From Gemmatimonas sp. (GTDB lineage Bacteria > Gemmatimonadota > Gemmatimonadetes > Gemmatimonadales > Gemmatimonadaceae), in assembly GCA_013822425.1 (NCBI GenBank), contig PNKL01000015.1, forward strand, positions 1 to 59,513: a stretch of DNA of 59,513 bases. Direction: 5' to 3'. Shown in pieces: positions 30,001 through 40,848 of the stretch. Positions within the stretch are counted from its first letter, which is position 1, and each line of letters starts with the position of its first letter. The notes under the pieces are model-generated. The model was not told where the DNA came from. It saw only the letters and a list, made by a program, of their open reading frames with translations, and did not search any database. Both the position numbers and the translations under genes were made by a program.

Positions 30001-30368
30001 TGTACCGTCGGCTGGCCAGCGCCCAGTCCGTGGAGGCCATGGACGCGCTCCGCGACGAGGTCCGGGACCGCTTTGGGGCCCTGCCGGCGCCGGCGGAGGC
30101 CTATGTGGCATCGGCGATGCTCCGCCTCGTGGGTGGGCGGCTGGGAATTGAGGGCATCCTGGTGCGCGGCGGAGAGGCCCGTGTTAACTTCAGGGCTGAT
30201 GCGCTGCCGCGCATGAAGCCCCTGGCCACCGCCTTCCGGGACGTCCAGTTCCAGGTCGATGTCCGGCGAGTGCAGCCCCTGTCGTTGAAGCTGACGCGCC
30301 TGGGTGTTGCCTCGATGCTCGAGGGGCTCGTGCGCGCGCTGCGAACAATTACGACCGAGCCGAAGTAA
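27036..30368 (+). CDS. mfd: Transcription-repair coupling factor
   Basis: 1110 aa. Removes RNA polymerase stalled at DNA lesions and recruits UvrA. Domains in order: UvrB-like N-terminal region (1-about 330); the RNA-polymerase interaction (CarD-like) domain around residue 440, with KPGDFVVHLEHGVGIYRG; the translocase motor with Walker A GDVGYGKTE near 595 and DEEH near 696; helicase motif VI QLRGRVGRS; and the C-terminal TRCF domain. Length is normal. It starts 3 bases after the BatA-like gene. Confidence 0.97.
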   Translation: MALPLLLDRFTALPQFQVLRARAPRAGEMLPVAGLAGSSDALLVAAIAVEAPNRLHIVIADQVPEAERWLADLEAIVGEGLVALYPSREGFGEVEPHAEVAGERVETLERLSRGQVRILVTTVRAVQERTRLPYALAEARLELARGATWRLEELAAHLARIGFERAEMVEDVAQFSVRGGIVDVYGFGMTAPVRLEFWGDELVEMREFDLSSQRTTRAVEKVVVLPFESGHGEARTAKGGAPEESAGVGPRTTLVELWPPDSLVIMPEGVHVEPELRRTWDEAAHHLDLARRRGEDAAARDDLLQPPKVAESGLRRFAALAIVPTVEGDAGVRFPLRPPEPIERDMARLRAVVADGTPTVILCDNAGQAERLEELLSATGREALPALSIGVLGGGFVIPPRAHPDGLRVLTDHEIFRRDRRIRRARRYAAGTALELVGALKPGDFVVHLEHGVGIYRGMETIFVGESTVEVVVIEYEGGDRLNVPLYRIDQVERFRHATDLSDDAPPPRLHRLGGKKWAQQRDRTRAAIREMTQELLELYARRHIAHRPPHHPDGAWQKQLESSFLFEDTPDQLRATLDVKRDMEATRPMDRLLVGDVGYGKTEIAVRAAFKAVQSGRQVAVLVPTTILAEQHARTFGERLADFPVKVAVLSRFQTTRQQKAELAELKAGTVDIVIGTHRLLSPDVEFRQLGLIIVDEEHRFGVKHKERLKQLKLETDVLTLTATPIPRTLHQALAGLRDLTLMQTPPRDRSPVLTFLEPWDDGLLEEGIARELDRGGQVFVVHNRIETIEAVADHLRRLIPRARVEVGHGQLRERDLEQVMARFVRGEVDVLVSTMIVESGLDVPNANTMFVSRADRFGLAQLYQLRGRVGRSHRRAYCYLLVPDTQVDLDAERRLKVLEHHTELGAGYHVALKDLELRGAGNLLGPEQSGFVHAVGFDLYLRMLEETVQRVQRGANAPPPPPADVAMDVPCFLPDDFIASADAKLDLYRRLASAQSVEAMDALRDEVRDRFGALPAPAEAYVASAMLRLVGGRLGIEGILVRGGEARVNFRADALPRMKPLATAFRDVQFQVDVRRVQPLSLKLTRLGVASMLEGLVRALRTITTEPK

Positions 30369-30443
30369 CACCTCACTTACGGGACTGCCTGCCACCGGCG
30401 CCTTCGCTGGTCGGCTCGGCAACGCCCGCCTTCCCATCTCTCG

Positions 30444-31910
30444 ATGAAGCGCAACGTCATCCTCGCCACCACCCTGGTTGCCACCCTTGGCATCGCCGCC
30501 TGCGACGGCTTCAAGGAGGCGCTCACCGCCCACGTTGACGTGGTGGCCCGCGCCGGCACGCAGGAGCTGTCGGTCACCCGACTCGCCGACCTGCTCGGCA
30601 ACGCGAAGGTCCCGCTGCGCAAGGACGTCGCCAACGCCGTGGCCGACATCTGGGTCTCGTACCAGTTGCTCGGCTACGCGGCCGCGCACGACGACTCGCT
30701 CCACGATCCCAAGGTGGCGGACGAGGCCATGTGGTCCATGGTGGCGCAGGAGAAGTCGAAGGCGTTCCACAGCGTTATCTCCAAGGACTGGAGCAAGGTG
30801 GATTCGGCGACGCTGCCGGTCAGGTACGCGGTCGGCGAGATGTATGCCGCGCGCCATATCCTGCTCATGTCGCCACGCGAGGGGATGACCCAGAAGTCCC
30901 GTGACTCGGTGCGCGCCGAGCTCGAGAAGATTCGCCGCACCGTGACCGCTGCCAACTTTGCGGACATCGCCAAGGCCAAGTCGCAGGATGGCTCCAAGGC
31001 CAACGGCGGCGCGCTTGGCGTCTTCCCGCCGGGGGCGATGGTGCCCGAGTTCGAGAACGCGGTCAAGGCGCTGAAGCCGGGTGAGGTCTCCGGCATCGTG
31101 GAGTCGCAGTTTGGCTTCCACCTGATCAAGCGCCAGCCATACGAAGAGGTCGCCAAGGAGTTCGCGCAGGCCTATGGCCAGGTCGCCACGCAGAAGGCCG
31201 AGAGCGTCTACATGGCGGCGATGGAGAAGGGGGCCGTGGTCGAGGTGAAGTCGGGGGCGTCCAAGACGGTGAAGGAAGTGGCGCAGGACATCGACGCGCA
31301 CCGCGAGGACAAGGCGACGCTCGTCTCGTGGAAGGGCGGCAGCCTCACCGCCGCGCGGCTCGTGCAGTGGATGGGCGCGATGCCGCCGCAGGCCCGCATT
31401 CGCGAGCAGCTCGCGCAGGCGCCGGACACCGCCATCCCGTACTTCCTCAAGCAGATCGCCCGCAATGAACTCATCCTGCGCGCGGCAGACAGCGCCAAGA
31501 CCATTCCGGATTCCGCCGCCATGGCGAACATCCGCGGGTCGTTCTATGGACAGGTCGCCGGCGCCATGTCGGAACTCAAGGTTTCGCCGTTCTTCCTCAA
31601 GGACTCGGCCAAGACCGCGTCGGAGCGCGAGCGCCTCGCCGCATCGCGCATTGATGCGTACTTCGACCTGCTGCTCGCCGAGAAGGCGCAATTCGTGAAC
31701 ATCCCGGAGCCGGTGTCGTCGGCGCTGCGCAAGAAGTACGAGTCGCGCGTGGTGGCGGCGGGGATCGAGCGCGCCCTCGAGCGCGCCACCAAGATCCGCC
31801 AGGTAGCCGACTCCACGCGTGCCGCCCAGCAGCCGCAGTCGGCGGTCCCGATGCCTGGCGCCGCGCCCACCCCCGCCCAGCAGCCGGCGACACCCGCCAA
31901 GAAGCCTTAA
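30444..31910 (+). CDS. Parvulin-type peptidyl-prolyl isomerase lipoprotein
   Basis: 488 aa. The signal peptide ends in a lipobox (GIAAC, Cys20), so it is membrane-anchored and faces the periplasm. Residues 40-130 resemble the SurA/PrsA chaperone region. A parvulin domain lies about 135-235 (ARHILLM, GGALGVFPPGAMVPEFE, FGFHLIKR). The C-terminal half is a helical extension ending in a Pro/Ala/Gln-rich tail. It assists folding of exported proteins. The next foldase starts at the very next base after its stop. Confidence 0.88.
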   Translation: MKRNVILATTLVATLGIAACDGFKEALTAHVDVVARAGTQELSVTRLADLLGNAKVPLRKDVANAVADIWVSYQLLGYAAAHDDSLHDPKVADEAMWSMVAQEKSKAFHSVISKDWSKVDSATLPVRYAVGEMYAARHILLMSPREGMTQKSRDSVRAELEKIRRTVTAANFADIAKAKSQDGSKANGGALGVFPPGAMVPEFENAVKALKPGEVSGIVESQFGFHLIKRQPYEEVAKEFAQAYGQVATQKAESVYMAAMEKGAVVEVKSGASKTVKEVAQDIDAHREDKATLVSWKGGSLTAARLVQWMGAMPPQARIREQLAQAPDTAIPYFLKQIARNELILRAADSAKTIPDSAAMANIRGSFYGQVAGAMSELKVSPFFLKDSAKTASERERLAASRIDAYFDLLLAEKAQFVNIPEPVSSALRKKYESRVVAAGIERALERATKIRQVADSTRAAQQPQSAVPMPGAAPTPAQQPATPAKKP

Positions 31911-33242
31911 GTGAAGGTCCGCATCTTCTCCCGCGTGGCGCTGTTGTGCGGCGCCGTCACCCTGCCGGCCTTCGGGCAGCAGGGCGCCGGCGCGGCACCG
32001 CGCGAGCTGCCGGTGGATCGCGTCATCGCGGTGGTCGGCGCCAAGCCCATCATGTGGAGCGAGGTGCAGGAGCTGATCAACTTCCAGCGCCAGCAGGGGG
32101 CGCAGATCCCCGACGATTCGGCCAAGTTCGTCGCGTTTGCGCGCGAGGTGATCAGCGATCTCGTGGACCAGGAAGTGCTCATCGCCACCGCGAAGAACTA
32201 CAAGATCGAAGTGAGCGATGCCGAAGTGCTGCAGCAGGTCGAGGGCGAGATGAAGCGCATCCGCGACCAGTTCAAGACGGAACAGGAGTATCGGGACGCC
32301 CTGAAGGCAGAGGGTTTTGGAACGGCGGACGAACTGCGCCGGATCCGGGTGGACCGGGCCAAGCGCGACCTGTTTCAGCAGCGAGCCATTGACTCGCTCA
32401 AGGCAAAGGGACGCATGCCCTCCGTCCCGATCAGCGAGGCGGAGATCGCCGAGGCGTTCGAGAAGGCAAAGGACCGCCTTCCGCGCCGCCCCGCGACGGT
32501 GACCTTCCGGCAGATCATCATTAGTCCGCGGCCGAGCGCCGAGAGCAAGAAGGCGACCTTGGCCAGGATGGATTCGCTTCGCGCCGAGATAACCAAGGGG
32601 ACCGACTTCGAAGTGGTGGCGAAGCGCGAGTCACAGGATCCCGGGTCGAAGGACCTGGGAGGCGACCTCGGCTGGGCGCGCCGCGGCATGATGGTGCCGG
32701 CGTTCGACCAGATGATGTTCGCGCTCAACCCAAACGTCGTCAGCCCCACGGTGGAGACGGTCTTTGGCGCGCACATCATCCGCGTGGACCGCATCCGCCC
32801 CGCCGAGGTGAAGGCGCGGCACATCCTGCTCCGCTGGAACATGGATTCCGCCGACGTGGCGCGCGCCCGGGCCGAGGCCGATACCATGCTCGCCGCGTGG
32901 CAGAAGGGGGCGTCGTACGATTCGCTCGTGACAAAGCACCATGACGACGCCGAACTGCGGCTCATGGCCGACCCGGTGCCGCGCGACTCGCTGCCGCCCG
33001 AATACCGCGAGGCGTTCAAGGACAGGAAGGCCGGCGATTTCGCGGGTCCGTTTGCCATCCCGAACCCGCAGAACGGACTGAGCAAGGTCGTCATCGTGCA
33101 GCTGACGTCCGCCGAGGAGGGCGGCGACCTGAAGCTCTCGGACGTGCGCGAGCGCGTTCGCGCGCAGCTGGTGCAGGAGAAGACGGCGCGCCGCATCCTC
33201 GACCAGTTGCGCAAGGAACTCTACGTCTCCATCCGCATGTGA
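31911..33242 (+). CDS. surA: SurA-like periplasmic chaperone/peptidyl-prolyl isomerase
   Basis: 443 aa from GTG 31911, directly abutting the previous TAA. After a signal peptide ending near AFGQ comes the SurA N-terminal chaperone domain (VDRVIAVVGAKPIMWSEV, then the long helical region). Two parvulin-like domains follow, about 185-300 and 300-425; the first keeps DLGWARRGMMVPAFDQ, the second is more divergent. SurA escorts outer-membrane proteins to the BAM complex. Its stop overlaps pdxA, the same surA-pdxA order as in Proteobacteria. Confidence 0.88.
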   Translation: MKVRIFSRVALLCGAVTLPAFGQQGAGAAPRELPVDRVIAVVGAKPIMWSEVQELINFQRQQGAQIPDDSAKFVAFAREVISDLVDQEVLIATAKNYKIEVSDAEVLQQVEGEMKRIRDQFKTEQEYRDALKAEGFGTADELRRIRVDRAKRDLFQQRAIDSLKAKGRMPSVPISEAEIAEAFEKAKDRLPRRPATVTFRQIIISPRPSAESKKATLARMDSLRAEITKGTDFEVVAKRESQDPGSKDLGGDLGWARRGMMVPAFDQMMFALNPNVVSPTVETVFGAHIIRVDRIRPAEVKARHILLRWNMDSADVARARAEADTMLAAWQKGASYDSLVTKHHDDAELRLMADPVPRDSLPPEYREAFKDRKAGDFAGPFAIPNPQNGLSKVVIVQLTSAEEGGDLKLSDVRERVRAQLVQEKTARRILDQLRKELYVSIRM

Positions 33243-34141
33243 CGCCGCCGCGCCTCGCCATCACGCTGGGCGACCCGCGCGGCATCGGCGCGGAGATCGT
33301 GCGCAAGGCGCTCGCCGACCCTCGGGTGGCGGGCGCTTGTCGTTGGGTGGTGGTCGGGCCGTCGGGGCTCGAGTGTGCGGCCACCGACGTGATTGGCGAG
33401 TGGCATCCGCGGCAGAGTGACGCCAACGCCGGGCGGCTCGCCGGCAAGGCGATCGCACGCGCGGTGGCGCTGTGCCAGTCAGGTGACGCCGATGGCGTCG
33501 TGACGGCGCCCATCGACAAGCACGCCCTGCTTGCCGGCGGCTACGACTATCCAGGGCACACGGAGATGCTGGCCGCACTCACCGGGCGCGCGGTCGCCAT
33601 GATGCTCGCGAGCGACCGCCTGCGCGTGGTGCTCGCCACCACGCACGTGCCGCTCCGCGACGTTCCGGCGCTGCTCACCGGCGACCTGATTGCCCGCGTG
33701 GCCCGCGTGACGCGCGACGGCCTGCGCAGCGCGTTCGGCATCGCCGAGCCGCGCATCGCGCTCTGTGCGCTCAATCCGCACGCCGGCGACGGCGGGCGCT
33801 TCGGTCGCGAGGATGACGAACTCCTCGCCCCGGCCGCGCGCGCCAGCGGGCTGCTCGGCCCGTTCCCGGCCGACACCGTCTTCGTGCGCGCGATGCGGGG
33901 GGAGTTTGACGCCGTCATCGCACCGTACCACGACGTCGGCATGACGGCCATCAAGGTGGCGTCCTTCGGGTCGGCCGTGAACGTCACGCTCGGGCTGCCG
34001 TTCCCGCGCACCTCGCCCGACCACGGTACCGCCCTCGACATCGCGGGGCAGGGAAAGGCGGATCCCTCCTCGATGATCGAGGCCATCCTGCTCGCGGCAC
34101 GGCTGACGCAGCGCCTGGCGGACCGCGTCGCTCCTCGCTGA
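33239..34141 (+). CDS. pdxA: 4-hydroxythreonine-4-phosphate dehydrogenase
   Basis: NAD-dependent oxidation of 4-phosphohydroxythreonine in the DXP-dependent pathway to pyridoxal phosphate. 300 aa from GTG 33239 (overlap with the previous TGA). The family signature begins ITLGDPRGIGAE. Metal-ligand histidines are in GYPGHTEML-like DYPGHTEM, APYHDVGM and SPDHGTALDIAG. The length is slightly short of the E. coli enzyme, with no visible gap in the core. It ends the foldase-PdxA operon, right before a family B repeat. Confidence 0.94.
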   Translation: MTPPRLAITLGDPRGIGAEIVRKALADPRVAGACRWVVVGPSGLECAATDVIGEWHPRQSDANAGRLAGKAIARAVALCQSGDADGVVTAPIDKHALLAGGYDYPGHTEMLAALTGRAVAMMLASDRLRVVLATTHVPLRDVPALLTGDLIARVARVTRDGLRSAFGIAEPRIALCALNPHAGDGGRFGREDDELLAPAARASGLLGPFPADTVFVRAMRGEFDAVIAPYHDVGMTAIKVASFGSAVNVTLGLPFPRTSPDHGTALDIAGQGKADPSSMIEAILLAARLTQRLADRVAPR

Positions 34142-34359
34142 CCTTCTTCACCACGGAGCGCACGGAGGAAACGGAGGGCCACGGAGGACAACAACTTCTT
34201 CGGGGAACTGCAAACGCCACGCGGATGTCAGCGTGGCGTGGTGTCTTTACGAGAGTATTGGCAGTACTCCGTGGCCCTCAAGCAGTTCTCCGTGCGCTCC
34301 GTGGTGAAAAAGGCCTGCGCTCCGTGGTGAAAAAGGTCGGCGAAACGCGCAGAAGTCAG
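34142..34359. repeat. Repeat B2 between convergent genes
   Basis: A family B inverted repeat: a perfect 21-bp stem pairs 34147-34167 with 34288-34308. An inner CGCCACGC/GCGTGGCG pair surrounds the loop, and an extra copy of the right arm end (CTCCGTGGTGAAAAAGG) begins near 34319. No gene is seen. Here it lies between two gene 3' ends and could act as a terminator; B1 lies between two 5' ends. Confidence 0.8.
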
Positions 34360-35649
34360 CTACTCCCGCGTCATCTCCAGAATCGCGATCCGCCGCCCGT
34401 CCATTTCGCGCACGGTCCACGTTGCCCCGCCGCCGCTCACGCGGTCGCCCACCTGCGGCAATCGCCCCAGCAGGCCGAACACGAACCCGCCCACCGTCGT
34501 GTAATCCTCCTCCGGAACCAGCAGTTCGTACTGCTCGTTCACGTCGCCAATCTCGGCCTGTCCGGGCACCAGCGTCACGCCCGCCACCGTCCCGTGCGTC
34601 GTCGCCGCCCCCTCGTCGTGCTCGTCGAGAATCTCGCCCACCAGCTCCTCGAGCAGGTCCTCCATCGTCACGAGCCCGGCGGTGCCGCCGTACTCGTCGA
34701 GCACGATGGCCATGTGCTCCTTCAGCCGCTGAAAGTCAGCCAGCACCTCCTCCACCTCGCGGGAACCGGGGACCGCGTGTACGTCGCGCATCACGCTCGC
34801 CACGGAAAACGTCGCCGGGCGATGGCGCAGCACCGGCAGGAGGTCCTTGGCGTGCACCATCCCGACCACGTTGTCGAGCGACTCCTCGAACACGGGATAG
34901 CGCGAGAAGCCGGCCTCTTCCACGATGACGAGCGCCTCGTCCAGCGTGGCATCGGCGTCAATGGCCACGATCGCCGTGCGCGGTGTCATCACCTCGCGCG
35001 CGTTCTTCTCGGAGAACTCGAACACCGCGCCAATGAGGTCGGCGTCCTGCTGCTCGATCTCGCCCTCGCGCTGGCTCTGCTCGACGATGACCTTGAGCTC
35101 CTCGGGGGAGTGCACGGCATCGTGTGTTTCGTCAAGACGGATGCCGAACGGGCGGAGGACGCCCGCTGCCGACATATTGAGCAGCGACGTGAACGGGTGT
35201 ACCAGCCAGGCGAAGCCAAGGAGCGGCGGGGCCAGCCACTTGGCCCACGCTTCCGTGTTCTGCAGGGCGAGGGCGCGCGGCACGAGCTCGCCGAAGACCA
35301 CGTGCAGGTACGTCACTGCGAGCAGCGCCACGCCGGCGCCGATGCTCACGCGCACGCTGGTCTCGACCGCCAGTGGAAGCTGCGCAAACCAATGCTCGAA
35401 CAGGCCGCCGAGTGCCTCTTCGGATGCCCACCCGAGGCCGAGCGACGCGCTCGTGACCCCCAACTGGCTCGCCGACAGCACCCGCGCCAGATTGTCGGTA
35501 GCGCGCACGGCAAACCGGGCGAGCACGTCGCCGGACCGGACCATGGCCTGCAACCGCGTGCGCCGTGCGCGCACGAGCGAGAACTCGGTGGCGACGAAAT
35601 ACCCATTCAGGAGCAGCAGCAGGACGATGAGGCCAAGGCGCGTGATCAC
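34360..35649 (-). CDS. DUF21/CBS/CorC-HlyC membrane protein (hemolysin-like family)
   Basis: 429 aa from GTG 35649. The N-terminal DUF21 (CNNM-type) membrane domain spans about 1-190 with three to four hydrophobic helices. A pair of CBS domains (about 205-325; [20 protein letters not shown] and VHAKDLL) follows, then a CorC_HlyC transporter-associated domain that ends in [14 protein letters not shown]. Family members are linked to Mg/Co efflux and membrane-stress tolerance; 'hemolysin' is a historical label. It is divergent from the CDF metal exporter. Confidence 0.88.
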   Translation of the reverse strand: MITRLGLIVLLLLLNGYFVATEFSLVRARRTRLQAMVRSGDVLARFAVRATDNLARVLSASQLGVTSASLGLGWASEEALGGLFEHWFAQLPLAVETSVRVSIGAGVALLAVTYLHVVFGELVPRALALQNTEAWAKWLAPPLLGFAWLVHPFTSLLNMSAAGVLRPFGIRLDETHDAVHSPEELKVIVEQSQREGEIEQQDADLIGAVFEFSEKNAREVMTPRTAIVAIDADATLDEALVIVEEAGFSRYPVFEESLDNVVGMVHAKDLLPVLRHRPATFSVASVMRDVHAVPGSREVEEVLADFQRLKEHMAIVLDEYGGTAGLVTMEDLLEELVGEILDEHDEGAATTHGTVAGVTLVPGQAEIGDVNEQYELLVPEEDYTTVGGFVFGLLGRLPQVGDRVSGGGATWTVREMDGRRIAILEMTRE

Positions 35650-35736
35650 AGGTCAAACGTACCGAGGGCGCCGTGGGCCACGCCAGCGCCGGAGCGGCTG
35701 GTGAGCGCCTCCGTTGCCAAGGCGGACTGCGCCCAG

Positions 35737-36663
35737 ATGGCGAACGGCCGCCCGGGCGGGACGGCGCACGCGCACACGCACGAGGGCGGCGGTCCGCATC
35801 ACCACACCAGCGGCACTGCCGGCCTCAAGGCCGCCCTGGGGCTCACGCTGGCCTTCTTCTTCGCCGAGGTCGTCGGTGGCTGGATGGCCAATTCGCTGGC
35901 CCTGCTCGCCGATGCCGGCCACATGCTCACCGACGTCGGCGCGCTCGGGCTGTCGCTCTTCGTGGCCTGGTTCAGCCGCCAGCCGGGCACCTCGAGCAAG
36001 ACCTTTGGCTACCTGCGCTGGGAGATCCTCGCCGCCTTCCTCAACGGCTCCGTACTGTTGCTCGTGAGCGTGGGCATCGTCTGGGAGGCCGTCGGCCGCC
36101 TCCGCCAGCCGGAACCGCTCCAGAGCGGCCTCATGCTGGTGGTGGCCACGGGCGGACTGGTGGTGAACATCATTGCTGCACGCCTCCTGCACTCCGGCGC
36201 GTCGTCGTCACTCAACGTGCGCGGGGCGTACCTGCACGTGCTCGGCGACCTGCTCGGGTCGGTGGCGGCCATCCTGGCCGGCCTCGCGGTGCGCTACAAG
36301 GGGTGGACCATCGCCGATCCGGTGGCGTCCATCGTCATGACGCTGTTCATCGTCCGCGGGGCGTGGGCGCTGGTGCGCGAGTCGGTGGATGTGTTGCTGG
36401 AGGCCGTGCCTCCGCATATCTCGCTGGAAGCCGTGCGCGCCGCCATCGCCGCCGTCCCCGGCGTGGGTTCGGTGCACGACCTCCACGTCTGGACGGTCAC
36501 GAGCGGGATGGTCGCCATGAGCGTGCACGTCGTGGCCCCCGACGCGGAGCACCACCAGGAGGCGCTCGAGCAGGTCCACGCCGCCATGGCACGGTTCGGC
36601 ATCGGCCACGTGACGGTGCAGATCGAAGGGCAGGAGCTGGCGGACTGCGTCCCCCATCGCTAA
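35737..36663 (+). CDS. Cation diffusion facilitator (CzcD/ZitB-like metal exporter)
   Basis: 308 aa from ATG 35737; a GTG at 35701 would add 12 residues. The His-rich N-terminus (HAHTHEGGGPHHH) is a typical cytoplasmic zinc-binding tail. Six membrane helices follow. The transport-site motifs are HMLTD in helix II and HVLGD in helix V, the H-x-x-x-D pattern of Zn/Cd exporters. A cytoplasmic ferredoxin-like domain ends the protein (VHDLHVWTVTSGMVAMSVHV). Exports divalent metal against protons. Divergent from the CBS protein. Confidence 0.92.
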   Translation: MANGRPGGTAHAHTHEGGGPHHHTSGTAGLKAALGLTLAFFFAEVVGGWMANSLALLADAGHMLTDVGALGLSLFVAWFSRQPGTSSKTFGYLRWEILAAFLNGSVLLLVSVGIVWEAVGRLRQPEPLQSGLMLVVATGGLVVNIIAARLLHSGASSSLNVRGAYLHVLGDLLGSVAAILAGLAVRYKGWTIADPVASIVMTLFIVRGAWALVRESVDVLLEAVPPHISLEAVRAAIAAVPGVGSVHDLHVWTVTSGMVAMSVHVVAPDAEHHQEALEQVHAAMARFGIGHVTVQIEGQELADCVPHR

Positions 36664-36727
36664 TCGCCATCCGCAATCGCAATCATCGGTCGCAATCCTG
36701 AGTCCAAATCCTCAATCGTCTGCCCCC
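36664..36727 (+). repeat. Dispersed repeat family A, copy 3
   Basis: AATCGC/ATCC-type units from about 36662 lead to the 25-base core at 36694-36718. The core is identical to copy 2 apart from one base. It lies directly upstream of the PilT-like gene, whose ATG at 36728 follows 9 bases later, so any promoter or ribosome site for that gene must lie inside the repeat. Confidence 0.8.
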
Positions 36728-38317
36728 ATGGCCCAGCTCGACAAACTCCTCTCCGTGATGATCCAGAAGAGCGCCGAGGCGCTCTACCTGGACGAGGACC
36801 AGCCCTCGACGCTGAAGCTCGAGGGGAACGACACGCCGCTCACCAAGCCGCTCAACGGGGCGCAGGTGGTGGGGCTGCTCAAGGAGATCGCGCCGCCGCA
36901 CGCGGCACAGAGCCTCGACCAGAAGGCGCCGGTCAAGTTCCAGTACACCAACGCCGAGGGCGTCTTCCTCGTCCGTGCCATGCTGCAGGCCAGCAGGTGG
37001 CACTGCCAGCTGACGGTGGACGACAAGGGTGAGTTCGAGCGGCGCACGGGGATGTTCCGCGCCGTGGACCTCGAGACGGGGGCGGTCGGCACCTCCGCGC
37101 AGGCCGCGCCGGTGGCCGACGCCGCGGCGCTCAGCGACCCGGCCAAGGCCAAGGTGGAGATGGAGCGGCTGCTTCGGCTGCTCGTGGAGGTCGCCGGCTC
37201 CGACTTGCACCTGCGCGTCGGCGAGCCACCGATCATCCGAAAGAGCGGCGAGATGACGCGCGTGGAAGGGGTCACGATGGCGCCGGACGGGCTCGAGGCC
37301 CTGCTCTGGTCCATCATGCCCGACCGCAACAAGAAGGAATTCACCGAGCACAACGACACCGACTTCGCGTACGAGATCACCGGCGTCGCGCGCTTCCGCG
37401 CCAACGTGCTGAAGGACCGCAAGGGCATTGCCGCGGTCTTCCGCGTGATCCCCAGCAACATCATCACCGCCGACCAGCTGGGCATTTCGCCGGAGGTGCA
37501 GAAGCTCTGCTACCTCACCAAGGGGCTGGTGCTGGTCACCGGGCCTACGGGCTCCGGCAAGTCCACGACGCTCTGCGCCCTCGTGGACCTGGTGAACCGG
37601 TCGCGTTCGGATCACGTGATCACCATCGAGGACCCCATCGAGTTCGTGCACGAGAACAAGAGCTGCATCGTCACCCAGCGGCAGGTGGGGGTGCACACCG
37701 ACTCGTTCAAGAGCGCGCTGCGCGCCGCGCTCCGCGAGGACCCGGACATCATCCTCGTCGGCGAGCTGCGCGACCTCGAGACGGTGGCCATCGCCATCGA
37801 GACGGCGGAGACGGGACACCTCGTCTTCGGCACGCTGCACACGACGACCGCGGCCAGCACCATTGACCGCCTGATCGACCAGTTCCCGGCGGACCGTCAG
37901 GAGCAGGTGCGCACCATGCTGTCCGAGTCGCTCAAGGGCGTGGTGTCGCAGGTGCTGTGCAAGAAGATCGGCGGCGGGCGCGTGGCCGCGCGCGAGATCC
38001 TGCTCGTCACCTCGGCCGTCTCCAATCTCATCCGCGAGGGCAAGACGTTCCAGATCCCGAGCATCATGCAGACGTCCAAGCGCATCGGCATGGTGACCAT
38101 GAACGACACGCTCCTCGAGCTCGTGGACTCCAAGCAGGTCGAGCCCAAGGAAGCGTGGATGAAGTCGGTGGACAAGCCGTCGTTCGTGGCGTCGCTCAAG
38201 GCGAGGGGGTGGGACGTGTCGTTTGCCGAGTCGGAGATGCAGCAGCAGGCCGCGGCGGCGGCGGGGCCGGCGGGCGGCGGTGCGGCCCGTCCCGGCATGG
38301 GGGGCGCCAAGCGGTAG
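36728..38317 (+). CDS. PilT-like type IV pilus retraction ATPase
   Basis: 529 aa, longer than the usual 340-380. Residues 1-125 are an extra N-terminal region with no clear motif. The PilT N-terminal domain starts near 140 ([21 protein letters not shown]). Walker A is GPTGSGKST near residue 273. The Asp-box and Walker B are seen in ITIEDPIEF and [10 protein letters not shown], and the His-box in [11 protein letters not shown] Gly/Ala/Gln-rich tail ends the protein. PilT motors disassemble pili for twitching motility at the inner membrane. No other pilus gene is present here. Confidence 0.9.
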   Translation: MAQLDKLLSVMIQKSAEALYLDEDQPSTLKLEGNDTPLTKPLNGAQVVGLLKEIAPPHAAQSLDQKAPVKFQYTNAEGVFLVRAMLQASRWHCQLTVDDKGEFERRTGMFRAVDLETGAVGTSAQAAPVADAAALSDPAKAKVEMERLLRLLVEVAGSDLHLRVGEPPIIRKSGEMTRVEGVTMAPDGLEALLWSIMPDRNKKEFTEHNDTDFAYEITGVARFRANVLKDRKGIAAVFRVIPSNIITADQLGISPEVQKLCYLTKGLVLVTGPTGSGKSTTLCALVDLVNRSRSDHVITIEDPIEFVHENKSCIVTQRQVGVHTDSFKSALRAALREDPDIILVGELRDLETVAIAIETAETGHLVFGTLHTTTAASTIDRLIDQFPADRQEQVRTMLSESLKGVVSQVLCKKIGGGRVAAREILLVTSAVSNLIREGKTFQIPSIMQTSKRIGMVTMNDTLLELVDSKQVEPKEAWMKSVDKPSFVASLKARGWDVSFAESEMQQQAAAAAGPAGGGAARPGMGGAKR

Positions 38318-38377
38318 GCCGAAGAAATTGGGCCGATGCGGTGAATTCGGGGGCTCGTTCTGCTATCTTTAAAGGCT

Positions 38378-40213
<1,836 letters not shown>

Positions 40214-40243
40214 CCCACCAGGCAGCACACGGAGCGCAGCATC

Positions 40244-40585
40244 ATGTCGGGCACGTTGGCGTCGTCGGAAGTCGGAAATCCTCTCGACGCGGACCGCAGC
40301 GCCCTCGGACTGCTGGCCGCGGCCCCCGAGGACGACGAGGAGCTGTTTGATTCGGACCTCGATGAAGACGATGAGTTCGATGACGAGGACGATGAGGACG
40401 AGGGCCTGGAGGACGACGAGGACGACGACGAGGTGGATGACGACGACCTTGAGGAGGACGACCTCGACGTTGATGATGAGGGCATTCTGGACGACGACGA
40501 GCTCGACGATGATCTCATCGACCTTGATGACGAGTACGACAGTCTCGAGGACGAGGAGCCGAAGGGAGGCGCCTTCGACGGTTGA
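40244..40585 (+). CDS. Extremely acidic small protein, 113 aa
   Basis: About 30 ordinary residues are followed by a stretch of some 70 residues that is almost all Asp and Glu (for example EDDEELFDSDLDEDDEFD). No fold is visible; it is likely disordered and strongly negative. It could be a nucleic-acid mimic, a metal buffer or a histone-like partner, all inference. Nothing but GAN/GAY repeats sustains the frame, so a compositional artefact is possible. Against that, it follows bipA closely and has a good ATG. Confidence 0.5.
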   Translation: MSGTLASSEVGNPLDADRSALGLLAAAPEDDEELFDSDLDEDDEFDDEDDEDEGLEDDEDDDEVDDDDLEEDDLDVDDEGILDDDELDDDLIDLDDEYDSLEDEEPKGGAFDG

Positions 40586-40594
40586 CTGCGGGGC

Positions 40595-40671
40595 GGGGTG
40601 CAGGGTGGGGTGCAGGGGCAGGGGCACAGTGGGGTGCAGGGGCAGGGGCACGGTGGGGTGCAGGGTGCTGG
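40595..40671 (+). repeat. G-rich tandem repeat, potential G-quadruplex
   Basis: A 24-base unit (GGGGTGCAGGGGCAGGGGCA plus four bases) occurs twice perfectly but for one base, at 40607-40630 and 40631-40654. Partial copies lie before and after it. Each unit has three G4 runs with short loops, so the strand meets the canonical G-quadruplex pattern several times over. It lies between the acidic gene and the tRNA promoter. Confidence 0.85.
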
Positions 40672-40703
40672 AAGTACCTGTCGCGCCTTCGGTTACTTGC
40701 CCG

Positions 40704-40734
40704 TTGACCCAACTTCTTGGAATGGCGATATTTA
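40704..40734 (+). promoter_or_regulatory. Probable tRNA-Ile promoter
   Basis: TTGACC at 40704-40709 resembles a -35 box, and ATATTT/TATTTA at 40728-40734 a -10 box, 18-19 bases apart. The tRNA starts 8 bases further on. Confidence 0.5.
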
Positions 40735-40742
40735 AAGGTTCT

Positions 40743-40818
<76 letters not shown>

Positions 40819-40848
40819 GGAACGACAACTCATTGTCCCGCTAGCGCT

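Noticed and set aside
29082-31691. 869-aa minus-strand frame
   Set aside because: Antisense to mfd and the parvulin genes; sequence is Arg/His/Leu-rich without any domain.
34225-35736. Long N-terminal extension of the CDF exporter
   Set aside because: The open frame runs antisense through the CBS gene; the His-rich N-terminus at ATG 35737 is typical for the family.
40595-40671. CRISPR array
   Set aside because: Repeats are contiguous 24-base units with no spacers and there are no cas genes in the window.
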